From NCBI RefSeq assembly GCF_964656455.1, contig NC_135725.1, positions 51,591,688-51,655,687 on the forward strand: 64,000 nt of DNA. The letters run 5' to 3'. The position numbers and the translations under genes are program-made. Positions within the stretch are counted from its first letter, which is position 1; every line of letters starts with the position of its first letter. This document shows, in pieces, positions 23,405 to 34,733 of the stretch. The notes below the pieces were generated by a model. That model had not been told where the DNA came from and searched no databases. It was given only the letters and a program-made list of their open reading frames with translations. The DNA is from Halichoerus grypus (taxonomy: Eukaryota > Chordata > Mammalia > Carnivora > Phocidae).

Positions 23405-23800
23405 TCATTCCCTGGTCACCGAACAAATATTTATCAAGTACCTACTTCATCCCGGGACATGAATGTGGAAAACACGTCTAATTTGTGCCCTGAAAGGAAT
23501 TCATAGGCTCATGGAGAGTGAGACGTGCAGATAAATAACTGCCACTTCAGTGTGAAGGCTACAATCATAGAGGCAGGACACACAGAAAAGGGGGAAGTAG
23601 TAAAAACGCTGGTTTGGGGTGGAAGAAATAGGGGCAAATGAGCAGAGCCTCGAAGGAAGATTAAGAGATTTTTTCAGAAATTTGAGGAGAGGAAGAACAT
23701 TCCAGGCAGAGGAAACAGTATGTGCGAAGACACAAAAATGGGAAACCATGGAGCACATTCAGGAAACCACAATTACGACACCAAAACAAGAGAATGGGGC
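23405..23800 (-). repeat. LINE L2 fragment
   Basis: 'GAACAAATATTTATCAAGTACC', 'TGCCCTGAAAGGAATTCATAGG' and 'GGAAGAACATTCCAGGCAGA' with 'ACAGTATGTGCGAAGACAC' are the reverse-complement L2 order. A likely continuation is at 24345-24440 beyond the SINE. Confidence 0.6.
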
Positions 23801-23939
23801 ATCAGAGAAGAAAAGCAGCAGATAAGCCAGAGACAGGCTAGGGACAGACAGTGGAGACGCTTTCGTGTCAGCTAATAAGCTGAGTCTACAACCAGCTTGT
23901 TACAGTGTCTCGTTACAAAATCAAAATGCCTCCATATCA

Positions 23940-24110
23940 ATTAGAATGGGCCCCCCCGATTGCCATCCTCCACTCCAGACACACTGTCCCTACAGTGGGA
24001 CTTTTAGACCTCCTGACAAGCCAGCAACTAAAGCATAATGTCTGGGACCAGGAACCCACACTCTCCTCTCCAGTTCTACATGTGGGTGCATTTTGATGCC
24101 ACATCAGGTT
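23940..24110. other. Unclassified segment between L2 pieces
   Basis: Separates the two L2 segments and is not L2-like. It could be an old inserted element; no family was recognised. Confidence 0.25.
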
Positions 24111-24125
24111 TAAAATGTTCAATAT

Positions 24126-24327
24126 TGGGGCGCCCGGGTAGCTCAGTCGGTTAAGGGTCTGCCTTTGGCTCAGGTCGTGATCTCAGGGTCCTGGGATCGA
24201 GCCCCGCATCGGGCTCCTTGCTCAGCAGGGAGTTTGCTTCTCCCTCTCCCTCTGCTCCTCCTCCCCTTCCCCACTCATGTTCTCTCTCTCTCTCTCTCTC
24301 CCAAATTAAAAAAAAAAAAAAATCTTT
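24126..24327 (+). repeat. CAN-SINE
   Basis: GGGGCGCCCGGGTAGCTCAG head, CT tract, A-rich tail. TSD AAAATG(T/C)TCAATAT at 24112-24125 and 24328-24341 (one change). Confidence 0.95.
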
Positions 24328-24344
24328 AAAATGCTCAATATCAC

Positions 24345-24440
24345 CCCTGCTAACACTTTAGGACTTTTTCCATAGGTGAAGGGGAACCACTGAAGAGTTT
24401 CAAGCAAAAATGTCACATGATCAGAATGACATCATTTAAA
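24345..24440 (-). repeat. LINE L2 continuation
   Basis: 'GGGGAACCACTGAAGAGTTT' and 'GTCACATGATCAGAATGAC' match the part of L2 expected next to the 23405-23800 piece. Confidence 0.55.
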
Positions 24441-24444
24441 AAAA

Positions 24445-25690
24445 GATCCAAAGTAACCCCTCTCCCCCCACCACAAAAAAAAAAAAAATGGAAGATTCTC
24501 TCCATGGAGACATATAAGAAGACACATGATGTTCTCTAGCTTGTAGGCTGAACAATTTCAACGCTGCTGATCCTACGGATGACTGCATGACGGGTTTTCA
24601 TTTTCATTTCATTTATGAGACTACTGCAGTGTCAAACACTGTGGAAACGCCGCCTGGGGAAGTCTTCCTCTCCCATCTTTAAGAGAGAAGAGGAAGGTGG
24701 AAGAGCCGGGGTGGGGGGCTGGCCGCTGAGTGACAGCCTCCGTCTCATAAGCTATAGAAGCATAAGCGTTGTTTTGTGTTGACATTCTTTTCATGCCAGT
24801 GTGGCAGGTAACCCCTGGCAGCAGGTGACCCCTGATAGCGGCCTCTCCTCCCAGGGCTTTCCACACTGTTGCCCTTTCTTCATCAGAGACAGCTGCAAGA
24901 CTGAAGCATGGTGCTGACTTAACATTTCAGGAATCATGGAGAATAGGCAGGAGCCGCCAAGGGGGAGGAAAGAACTTCAAGGTCACCCAGCAGAACAGGT
25001 AAGTGCTGGAGGATCAGAATCCACATTTCAGCTCTGAATCTCCCCACTCAAGCTGTATCCTTTTCCAAATGCACTACATTTCACCTAAATTTAATTATTT
25101 CCAAAAGATATTGTAAAAAATAAGAACTCAGGTTTTTCTTTAAAAAAAAAAAATTTGCATTTCTTGGTCAATCACATAACCCTTGAATTTTCCCCTGCAC
25201 ATTTTTTCTCATCTTTCAATTACCTGCTGATCTACTCCTGTGCAAGCGTTTTTCTCCTCATTTACTGAGGATACCACTTCCTTTTTTCTTCTTTTTTTTT
25301 CTCCTAATGTTCACCTAATTAACAGTCAAGCAGCTTTTCATACAAAATCTCCAAGCTTTAACATTTCCTTTTGATTAGAAGTTTAAAGAAAGAGCTGTTA
25401 AGTTTCAAAATTTCTTTTTCCAAGAGTTTTATCCACTCAACCATCAGACCATCCAACCTGAATTAGGCCAGCATTGAGTAGCAGGCTATAAAACTCCCAG
25501 AGACCGGGAAACGTGTGGTCCGTGAGATGATCACTGGATGTTTTGGGGACGGGGTCCTTTAAGGCCATGCCATGGCCATCTGAGCTTGATCACAGGTAAC
25601 ACACTAGAACCATTTTCAGAAAAAGCTCTATTCCTTTAATCCCTTTTTATTGTTCTGTCCTCAAGAGTTAGAAGAAGCCATGTTTTCAAA
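24445..25690. other. No recognised gene or repeat
   Basis: Unique-looking sequence with an A run at 24475-24488 and T-rich patches at 25140-25310. Confidence 0.45.
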
Positions 25691-25692
25691 TT

Positions 25693-25818
25693 TTTATTCA
25701 TTCAGCCAACAATCATTTATTGAGCACCTTTAGATGCTAGGCACCAAATGAGGAGCTGGAATATTACAGTGAGCAGAAAAAGATGTGGTCCTCCACGTAA
25801 TGGAGTATACAGCCTATC
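25693..25818 (-). repeat. LINE L2 3' tail
   Basis: 'CATTCAGCCAACAATCATTT' then ATTGAGCACC and 'GATGCTAGGCACCAAATG' are the reverse-complement L2 terminus. Confidence 0.6.
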
Positions 25819-25819
25819 A

Positions 25820-25985
25820 CAGGAGTTCTTTACCTTGGTAAAGGTAAAGGGAGTTCTGACAATTCCCAGTGCACAGCCAACCCCAGACCAATTAAATCAA
25901 AATCTCCCAAGGTGAGGCTCATGCATGAACATTTTGTAAAGGTCTCCACATGATTCCAAAGTGTAGCTAAAGTTGACAACAGTCA
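25820..25985 (+). repeat. MER5-like hAT (Charlie) DNA transposon fragment
   Basis: Opens like the MER5 end (AGGAGTTCTTTACCTTGG). It continues with 'AACCCCAGACCAATTAAATC', 'ATCTCCCAAGGTGAGGCTC' and 'CATGATTCCAAAGTGTAGC'. A 9-bp perfect hairpin (CTTTACCTT / AAGGTAAAG, loop GGTA) sits at 25828-25849 between two copies of GGAGTTCT, probably a small local duplication. Non-autonomous and long dead. Confidence 0.45.
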
Positions 25986-25989
25986 ATCA

Positions 25990-27820
25990 TACAAATAGGT
26001 GCAAAATTGCAATATTATTAGAGACTGTAAAGAATTAGTCACACTTTGTGAGGGCTTCAATGTCATTCATTTATATGCACAACCAAGATTTGCTGAGCAC
26101 CTGCTGCTTGTCAAGAAACTACAAGGGTAACAGAACTATGGGCCATAAGCTGAAGAAACACTGGCCATCCTGGTCGTTGTTCATGGTAATGGGTCATAAC
26201 TGAACACTGAGCGCAAGGGGATTTCTGGTCATTCCCATCTGCTCCAGTGAGTGAACCAACATGACTCATACCAGGTAAGCACCTTGGCCATAGGGCACAA
26301 GGAAAACTGAGAGCCTGACCCTCCTAAACACTGGCAGGATAGCTGAGCAATGCCACCTGCTTGAAATTCAGTACTTTGGTGACCATCTGGAGTAGAGGAA
26401 AGTGGCAAAATAATCTGGACTGACAATAGATGCCTGGGAGGAAGAAATAGGAAACCGGATCCACCAGGTCTGTTTGCAGATTTAAAAAGGAAACTACTAT
26501 ATTAGGTAAGGCTCTAAGCAAGATTATCTCAGATTTGCTAAAGGATACATGTAGAGTCCATACATAATGAGTTTCTTTAAAAAAAACAAACAGCATTCTA
26601 GCTTTACAAAAGCTTCTAGATGGAGAACTTATTTAAAGATGAAAGAAGTGGTGATTCAGCCTCCTGCTCCTACTTGTTTGAAACAGTGTCCCTCAAGAGG
26701 ATGTGATTTTTTGTTTCATTTTGTGATTTTTTTATCACTGTATCAGATAGAACTATACCTAAGAAAGGTATACTTATTTGTTCATTATATTCTTCTCTCT
26801 GTTTTTTGATCCTTAGTCTGTCTTTAAGTGGTAAATCTGACTTCCTACAGCTCACTACTGTGATCATCTAATTGTCACAAAGCAGATAATGCTCAATATT
26901 AAAGAGCAAGGATACATGGATATATACATATCTTTAGTGGGAAATGATTTTTAAAAAACCTTCACCATCCAATTTTTAATTATGCAATGATGATATCCTA
27001 CTTGGTTTTTTTTAAAACATGCACTGAAAAATGCTTTAAGAAGCAAATGGGCTGAGAATTTGCCATACTTCCTTAGAGCCCAAGAAGAGAGTAGCTATGA
27101 CTGTATTTGATTCCAAAGGGGAAGAGAGCTTCATTTTTAATAAGTGCAGAAGATTTGGATTTAATTTAAACAGAGCACAAAATCCACACTGTGAACTTAT
27201 TAGCTTTGTTCTGATGCCACATCATTTGTCTGTCCTGTGAAGGATTAGACTCTAAGTCTGATTTTCTATGAAGAACTGGCACAAAATAGAACCCAGAAGC
27301 TCTGCATGATCATACTCCTAGGCAAGACTCTCCACTCACACAAATCCTCTCTTAATATAAAATTTAATAAATAAATATAGAAACGGGGGGGGAGGAAAAT
27401 AAGATGAATCTGTAAGGTTAAATACCCAAAGCTCATGCTAGAAGATTCTACAGTAAAGGTAGAACCTTTGATGCAGAGCTTCCTAGGAATTAGCCAAGTC
27501 CATAAGGTGATACTTGGCAGAGTTTTCTCAGACTAAGAAAGCCCTAACTGTTCTGCTAAAGAGCTCAGAGAATTCTCCTGCCACATCACTTAAAATGTCC
27601 CCATCATCACAAGCTCGGTGTTCAGTCTTGCCATCTTAAAACAACCCAAACCAATGCCATCCATCATAACATGTATTCAGCTAGACCGTGAGCCAAATTA
27701 TATCTTCCAAAATAGAGTTATATGAATTATATGTGCTATGGATAACATTTATCACAAACTCCAAGCAAATTTCCCAATCCTTATGTTCTAACAGAGTTCT
27801 AGTCTAATATATTAGGAGTG
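25990..27820. other. Mostly unique sequence
   Basis: A worn MIR/L2-like tail is possible at 26060-26120. The rest shows no gene. A G run (27385-27392) and AT-rich stretches (26930-27200) occur. Open frames near 26229-26867 on both strands are unsupported. Confidence 0.4.
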
Positions 27821-27841
27821 TCATTAAAAGCATTTGTTCCT

Positions 27842-28576
27842 GGAATACTACTCAGCCATCAGAAGAAAAAAAAAAAAAGAAATCTTGCCATTTGCAATGA
27901 CGTGGATGGAACTAGAGGGTATTATGCAAATCAAAATAAGTCAATCAGAGAAAGACAATTATCATATGATTTCATTGATATGTGGAATTTAAGAAACAAA
28001 ACAGAGGATCATAGGGGAAGAGAGGAAAAAATAAAAAAAGACAAAATCAGAGAGGGAGACAAACCATAAGAGACTCTTAAGCATAGGAAACAAACTGAGG
28101 GCTGCTGGAGGGGAGGAAGGTGGGGGATGGGATAACGGGGTGATGGGCATGAGTGAGCATTGGGTATTATATAAGACTGATGAGTCACTGACCTCTACCT
28201 CAGAAACCAATAATATATGTTAATTAATTGCATTTAAATTTTAAAAATAAAATAAAATTTAAAAAGAAAAAAAAGTCCATCTCTTTTTCTTCATTCCCTC
28301 CCATCTCCTTTGTTGTGACAATTTGGGGGCTTTTTTTTCCTCCCATAACCTATTATTAACAACAGTAAACAAAGGGGCTCCTGGGTGGCTCAGTTGGTTA
28401 AGCATCTGCCTTCAGCTCAGGTCATGATCCCAGGGTCCTGGGATCAATCCCTGCATCAGGCTCCCTGCCCAGCGGGGAGCCTGCTTCTCCCTCTCCCCCC
28501 TGCTTGTGCTCTCTCTCTCTCTCTCTCTCAAATAAATAAAATCTTTTAAAAAACCAGTAAACAACAAGAACAAAAA
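27842..28576 (+). mobile_element. 5'-truncated L1 with 3' transduced tail
   Basis: L1 ORF2 end and 3'UTR occupy 27842-28272 (the L-P-F-A-x-x-W-M-E-L block region, then 'AGAGACTCTTAAGCATAGG' and an A/T-rich tail). About 130 bp of non-L1 sequence and a second A run (28572-28580) follow before the downstream TSD. The TSD is AAAAGCATT(T/C)GTTCCT at 27826-27841 and 28577-28592. The extra sequence is therefore inside the insertion: a 3' transduction. A SINE (28374-28551) later entered it. Confidence 0.8.
28374..28551 (+). repeat. CAN-SINE nested in L1 transduction
   Basis: GGGGCTCCTGGGTGGCTCAG head, (CT)n, AAATAAATAAAATC tail. Flanked by AACAGTAAACAA (28361-28372) and AACCAGTAAACAA (28552-28564). 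Confidence 0.93.
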
Positions 28577-28594
28577 AAAAGCATTCGTTCCTCA

Positions 28595-29070
28595 GGCCAT
28601 CTTTTGTAGAGCAATATCTGACCAATAAATACGGAATTTTTTAAAAACACAGAGCCTGGTTAGGATTTCACAAAAAAATGATATCTCCAAAGCAGAAAGA
28701 AACTATAAGAAAGCAAACCAATTTAATAGGACAGACGAGAGGTATTACAGTAAACACACAGAAGTTAAACTGCAAATATTATACATAAAAATTTTCTCAG
28801 GTTTTCCTTCCCTTTTTTTCAGAGGATACACAGTTTCCTAACTTTGTCGCATATCACCTAAACTTAAATCTGAAGTTCTCCTTTTTACATATCACAATTT
28901 CATTCAAAATCCAAGATCAACTTTCCCTAAGACCAATTTGTTCAAAAAGACAAGGAGCTCACCAGTCAGCCCAAGCACACACAACTGTTGAAAAAGCAAG
29001 TCATTGAAATGAGATTGGGTTAGTTTAGGAAGCAGTGCCGTGAAAACAAACACGACTTTAGCTTTCCCTA
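28595..29070. other. No recognised feature
   Basis: AT-rich unique sequence with no open frame worth reporting. Confidence 0.45.
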
Positions 29071-29088
29071 TTCCCCAGTTGTCTTAAT

Positions 29089-29427
29089 ATTTGCCTTGCA
29101 AGAAAACAAACAAAAATAAATAAACTTTTAGTGAACTTAATTAAGCAAACCACTACACTGGAAAATTCTGACTCAATGATACTTTCATAAACAATTTTCA
29201 GACTAAAACTCAAGCAAAATAATGTACATTGGTGGCTCAGTCGTTGGGCGTCTGCCTTCGGCTCAGGTCATGATCTCGGGGTCCCGGGACCGAGCCCCGC
29301 ATCAGGCTCCCTGCTCAGCGGGAAGCCTGCTTCTCCCTCTCCCGCTCCCCCTGCTTGTGTTCCCTCTCTCGCTGTGTCTCCCTTTGTCAAATAAATAAAT
29401 AAAACCTTTAAAAAAAAAAAAAAAAGA
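29089..29427 (+). mobile_element. Chimeric SINE insertion
   Basis: The perfect 12-bp duplication AGTTGTCTTAAT lies at 29077-29088 and 29428-29439. Inside it, only 29231-29427 is CAN-SINE, starting at GGTGGCTCAG, so about 10 bp of its 5' end are missing. The first 142 bp (29089-29230) are AT-rich and not SINE. Best explained as one target-primed insertion with a template switch to another RNA, though later rearrangement is possible. Confidence 0.6.
29231..29427 (+). repeat. CAN-SINE, 5'-truncated
   Basis: GGTGGCTCAGTCGTTGGGCG to (CT) region, the CTTGTGTTCCCTCTCTCGCTG subtype, AAATAAATAAATAAAACC and about 16 A. Confidence 0.95.
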
Positions 29428-29444
29428 AGTTGTCTTAATTAGAT

Positions 29445-29980
29445 TTTAAAATAAATTAAAGTAAAAAGAGTGGGACTTCTCTAGAAGTTTGCAGTCAAAT
29501 ATGACAAGCCTATTTATGTAAAGATATATGTGAAAAGTCTTAACTAAAAGAATCAAAAGAATTCCAGTCAGCATTTCTCAGGCAGAAGAGGTACACATCA
29601 CAGAAGCAATAACCCTCATCTCTTGGGATCACTGAGAATGCTGTCTTCCTCCAAGTAAATTCTACTTTACCAAATCCTAGGAGGGTCTTATATGGCCATG
29701 GCAACCTACTCTAAAGTGATTTTTCACTGAGACAGCTACTTTAGAAAGATGCTATAACGCTGACCCTCAGCGAAGAAAGTCACTGAGTACAGATGAGGAA
29801 GCAGAAAACTTTCCTTTTTCGAGTAGAGTCAAGGTCTAGATATCTGAACATCTTAAGATAATAATCAACATGTATTATATACTCGGAGCACTCTGGTCTT
29901 TGGAGAAACGGTAACTAAAAAAAAATAAGAAAAGAGAGAGAAAATAAATGTGCTTAGAATTTTGTACATGAAAGCAAGAA
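29445..29980. other. No recognised feature
   Basis: AT-rich unique sequence without a recognisable repeat or gene. Confidence 0.45.
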
Positions 29981-30029
29981 TGGACAGAAGGTCTGAAGAA
30001 TAATAGTTCCCGCATGCCGGGCATTTTGC

Positions 30030-30330
30030 CCCATAGGCTAGATATCTTCTGTTGGCCTCTCCAGGTTCATTATTCATGCTTTTGCAGCCTGCTTCGTGAC
30101 ATAGGAAGCTAACCCAAATGAACTGCATCAACGGGCACCCTTGCCTTCTGGCTGGATGCGGCCAGTGGAATTTAAGGTCGGGAGCTTGGGGGCAGAAGAA
30201 GAGTCGGGGTAGAAAACTTGGGGGAGGATACGAAATAATAAAATAAGGATGGACCAAGTCAGAAAGATGGAAAGAGCTGAAAACGATAAGGATAACCAGT
30301 CAGAAAGAGGACTTAAATATGATGCTGAGA
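30030..30330. repeat. Possible old interspersed repeat, family unknown
   Basis: 'AACTGCATCAACGGGCACCC' and 'TGCGGCCAGTGGAATTTAAG' recall a medium-copy mammalian repeat that I cannot name. A loosely similar order is seen at 46400-46460. Overlapping minus-strand frames here (29865-30532) are not supported as genes. Confidence 0.3.
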
Positions 30331-31047
30331 GTCTCAAGGGGGCAACCAAGCAAAGGATGAGAAACCCAGGAGGCGGACTTAGCTCTCCAAGGGAGGCAAG
30401 ACCTAGACAGAGAGAAGAACCACCTGATCCCTGTTGCACAAGGGGCAGGGCTCTGCATGTGGATTCGTGTGCCTGAATGCCACCTGATAGTAATATTCTC
30501 AAAGAATTTGGGTGAGGTATGTCCGTTTTCAATGCAAGGTCTTTATCAGCCTCTGAGAGCTGCTTTAGGCATGACCTAAGAAGCCTTGTTATAGGCCATG
30601 GTTGGAGAGAAGTGGTTCTCTATTTCCAGGGGCAAAGAGAGCATAAGAATAAGTGCTTCAGGAATCCACTACCATGCCACACTTCAAATATTTCATGTTA
30701 ATATGATCTATTTTGGGAAGAGAGGAAAGAATTGGTAGGTCATTATGTCCAGAAATATTTAAATGCTTTAAGACGAATGGAGATATAAATCCACACTGTA
30801 CTCCCTGATTTCTTCCATTCACCCAAAACCATTATTATTCAAAAGCGTTCACCAAATTCTACTTCATGAAAGGGAACATCTAGCGCAAAGGACCGTTACA
30901 TATTCCCAACATAGCTCCCCCGCAGACTGGATGATAAGCAAATGTGTTCCTCCCCGGATGTGCATATGAAGTCTAGCAAATAACATAAAACAATAGCAGG
31001 AAGAAGACACACCAAAAGCTAAAATTATCAGTGGAGCTGATTAGCGT

Positions 31048-31541
31048 ATGTGTAAGAGACACTTGTGCAGATGCAGGATGCTTTCTTTAGAAAGTGAGAC
31101 GTTTCCCGTCCGTGACAAAATCACCACGATTCTTCAGAGGCTCTTCAGGTTCTCCTCTCTCATTCGGTCTGCAGTGTCAGTTCATTTGAGGAGGAACATT
31201 GGTGTTACAGCGGTGGCATTTAGTAAGGAACTGGATCCTGTACAGAAACTCTTCGTGGACAAGACTAGAGAATACAGAACTAAGCGACAGGCGTCTGGAG
31301 GACCCGCTGATACTGGCCCAGAGCACCAGCAAGACCTAGAGAGGGAGCTTTTTAAGCTTCAGCAAATGTATGGTAAAGCAGACATGAATACGTTCCCAGA
31401 CTTCAAATTTGAAGATCCTAAATCTGAAGTCATCGAAAAACCCCAGTCCTGAAGAAAGAATGTAAAATTTATTTGGTAATTTGTCCTAGATTAGTTGTAC
31501 AACTGTATCAGAATAAACACACATTTCTCAGCAAAAAAAAA
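31048..31541 (+). pseudogene. ATP5PF: Processed retrocopy of ATP5PF (ATP synthase coupling factor 6)
   Basis: The parent protein is a subunit of the peripheral stalk of mitochondrial F1Fo ATP synthase, made as a 108-residue precursor with a cleaved import signal. Here 31126-31449 encodes a full 108-residue equivalent without gap, frameshift or stop. It has an arginine-rich presequence (RLFRFSSLIRSAVSVHLRR), the mature start SKELDPVQKL and the C-terminus NTFPDFKFEDPK...EVIEKPQ. It has no introns, a parent-like 3'UTR, AATAAA at 31512-31517 and an A run at 31533-31541: a reverse-transcribed mRNA. The normal initiator is ACG (31126-31128). In-frame upstream ATGs at 31048 and 31078 keep a 134-codon frame open through former 5'UTR. 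The exact 5' edge and TSD are not clear. It may be silent or expressed with an N-terminal extension; no promoter is evident. Confidence 0.93.
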
Positions 31542-31544
31542 GTC

Positions 31545-32340
31545 AGTCCTCAGAGCAATGATCCTCACTTGTTTCTTGGAGTTCTGACATCTTATCATCA
31601 TTTATTTGCTTATTATGACCATCACCAACCTCCCCCTACAAGTTTATTTTTAAATAAGAAGGACTAATTTTATTTTGAAGCATTTGCTTTTATTTTTACT
31701 CTCCTTGAGAAGCACCCTAGAGGACCGTACCATCAACACAGTGGTTAAGAATCCAGAGGCTTCTGTTCTTTGCCTTCCTTCCTAAGGGAGAGTTTTGAAA
31801 ATATCCACTGTCTCAGCAAAGAGTGAAGACAAAAGGAAGAAAGCTGGAGTAGGGACTGTTACTCCAAGAAACCTTCAAAGTCTAGACAGGACATTTCAAA
31901 ATCAACCTAGAAGGGAGGAGGACAAACACTGGCATGCTTTTTCTACATGCAAAACACTTGCATACCATTCGTTCCATTTAGGCAAACGTTATGAATACTG
32001 AAAATCAGTCTCCACGGAGGTCACCTCAGCAATTTACCTCATTGCAAACTCCATTGTGCTAAGCCATTTCCATAGACCTTATTGATTATTTGTGTGGACG
32101 TGAAAGAAAAGCAGCCACATCCAGAACCTTTGGTTTTGCAATTGATTTTAAGGTAAGGTTTAATTCTTCCTCCAAGACTGTGTTAGAAGCTCTCTGTACG
32201 AGCCAGAATGCAGGACATGAGGCCGAGGAATTCAATTCTTTTGAGAGAAAGCCAGTAATCTTAAGCAGGTTTCTTTGAATCAGAGTGGGAAGGCACTTGT
32301 TCTATTACATAGGAATAAGTCATCCATAAATATAACTCAA
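31545..32340. other. No recognised feature
   Basis: Unique-looking sequence downstream of the retrocopy. Small open frames (31473-31667, 31795-32001, 32090-32278) show no family signature. Confidence 0.45.
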
Positions 32341-32355
32341 GACTACATACAACAC

Positions 32356-32560
32356 GGGACGCCTGGGTGGCTCAGTCGTTAAGCGTCTCCCTCCGGCTCA
32401 GGTCATGATCCCAGGGTCCTGGGATCGAGCCCCACATCAGGCTCCTGCTCCGCGGGAAGCCTGCTTCTCCCTCTCCCACTCCCCCTGCTTGTGTTCCCTC
32501 TCTCGCTGTGTCTCTCTCTGTCAAATAAATAAATAAAAATCTTAAAAAAAAAAAAAAAAA
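32356..32560 (+). repeat. CAN-SINE, young, with perfect TSD
   Basis: GGGACGCCTGGGTGGCTCAG head, the CTTGTGTTCCCTCTCTCGCTG subtype, AAATAAATAAATAAAAATC and 17 A. TSD GACTACATACAACA is identical at 32341-32354 and 32561-32574. Confidence 0.97.
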
Positions 32561-32574
32561 GACTACATACAACA

Positions 32575-33225
32575 GTGTATTTCTTCCAGTGAATTTTAAA
32601 TTCTTATTAATCTTCATGACCATTTTGCCAGGTGTACAGCCACCAGATATTAACTGCAGTTACCCCACAAAGGTGCCGAGAAAAGAAATGTCAAGTCCTA
32701 GATCATGAAACAAGCAAAGCACCCATTGCCCTGATGGTCTCTCCCCGTGCTTTCTAGCGATTCTTTTCTCTCAGCCGCAGATGGGTAAGTTCCAAGGAGC
32801 CAGGCCAGGGGATGGTGTCAGCGCGTAGCTGCTGAAACCTGCCCTGGGATACACCCTGGCGCTACAGTGAGAACACAAGACGCCTGTCTGGCCACACAGC
32901 AACACACACATTGACATGTCAAGACCTAAAGATTGAGAAACAGGTGTCTACCCATTGCCAAAACAAGGTATCTCTTTGGTCCATTTTGCCGGGAGAATCC
33001 TATGAGGGAGAAAAGACCCTTCGATTTGCCTGGTTGTTGGCACAAACTGGCGACCCAGGCTGGCCCAAATCACTGACTCTGTCATTCCAAATAAATTTAG
33101 ATCAATTCTGGTTTTTATCTACAGAATTATTTGTGTAACCAACACTTCTGCTTCTCTCCTGGGAGGGGGGGAACACCCAAAACTTCAAATCCTTTAAAAA
33201 TAAAGTGGGCGTTTTAGTCATAGCA
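32575..33225. other. No recognised feature
   Basis: Unique sequence of average composition with no convincing exon. Confidence 0.45.
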
Positions 33226-33229
33226 AAAC

Positions 33230-33780
33230 GCAAAAACAGACGAGGCATTATAATATTATTGCAAAGCAAAGGCTTACTTTCCATTCAGAGGAAATGTCAT
33301 CACCGCCTGTCATATTTCCGGTTGAAGGCTACATGGGTCTAGTCAGAATGATGCCACCAAGACAAAGAGCAAGGAGAAAGGCAGGCCGAAAGACAGGGAA
33401 GGAAGCTCAAGCCGAATATAATGAAAAAGGGAATAACCTTACAGCTAAACAGTTTACTTTTCAAAGGCAGCACAAGGGCAAAATGCTTTGTGCAAAGAGA
33501 AAATTAGTTTCCAAAGTGTATGTATTCTACAAAGAGCCAAGTTAATTATTCAAAGCAGAGGCCCATGAATTCCCACAATTTAGTCATTCCATTCTGACAC
33601 ATTCAGGCCCAGCGAGCTGCTTCTTATCACTAAGACTTTGATAATTGGCTTAGACATATCAAATAAACTTTCTGGAGAATTCAGTCGTAAGCAGGTATGA
33701 CATCCTAATAGGGGTTTTATTAGGCCTTTCTCTGTGCAGTAATGTATTAGCAATCACTGTGACATTTTCTGCTCTGGGGG
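33230..33780. other. Possible conserved non-coding block
   Basis: Free of recognisable repeats over more than 500 bp and dense in short motifs typical of enhancers: TTAATTATTCAAAG at 33542-33555, TTTGATAATTGGCTTAG at 33637-33653 and TATTAGCAATCACTGTGAC at 33746-33764. An 83-codon frame at 33294-33545 is rich in K/R and unlike known proteins. Judged on appearance only. Confidence 0.25.
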
Positions 33781-33784
33781 GTTT

Positions 33785-34712
33785 TGGCCTTGCTCATTTT
33801 TTACACTTGCTAGAAAATAAATTTATTCACGGTAGAGATCTAATCCAATACACTACTCTGTTTACCCTGGTTTCTAAAGGAACAGGCCTCTCAGAATTAA
33901 TGAAAAGTGACATATACATCATAGAAGAAAATGCACTGTCTTCAGCCAGGCATAACTGAATAGCGAGAATCCCTTCTGATTCTACAAACTTGGGAGTCAG
34001 TCAGTCCGGCTTTCGTGTCCCTTTCCCTGATCACACTTCTCCCTCCCATTTCATCCAGGAAAACAAAACAAAACACATAACCAATAGCAGGGGTAGATTA
34101 AAGTTCTCCTTTTTAGCAGCCATTGTAGTTTAAAAAAAAAAAATTCCCTGAGACAATGTCTATTGGATATTCTCTGGGATGTGGCAATTTGCTCCTTTGC
34201 ATTTAATATTCCTGATAACAAAACAAACAAAAAAAAGTCTTAGCGCTGTATATTTACATACTGAAAGTGAAGTTATTATTTGGGTGGAAATCAGTGTGGA
34301 ATAAAAATGGAGCCTACCTGCCAGCAAGGGATGAGCAAGCAGAAGAACGGAAGGAAACATTCGGCTTCTTTCTACATTCTTTCATTCTCTTCTTTTGTAT
34401 GAGAACATTCCTAATGGGAAGACACATAAAGCACCATCAAAGTAGTCATACGTAGTTTGCTCAGAATGAAGAACATGATGAGATAATATTAAATACTTTT
34501 AGCACATAACAAAGAAGCATCAACGAGGGTCATCTATGTGAAATCGAGGTATTCTAATGCTAGATATTTTACCACCAACTTCCCACTTTCCCCATTGATG
34601 AGGATAAAGTTGATAAGGGAAATTGATAAGGACACAGGAACTCTAAGTAACTCAATCATTGGTCTTCTTTCTCCTTATCTGAGCTCTTATTGGCCTGACA
34701 TATGTTCCAATT
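33785..34712. other. No recognised feature
   Basis: AT-rich unique sequence with an A run at 34133-34143. Confidence 0.45.
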
Positions 34713-34733
34713 CAGAAACATTGGCAAGATCTA

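Noticed and set aside
29865..30532. Two overlapping minus-strand frames of 130 and 134 codons
   Set aside because: They are in different frames over the same DNA, overlap a repeat-like region and contain no known motif.
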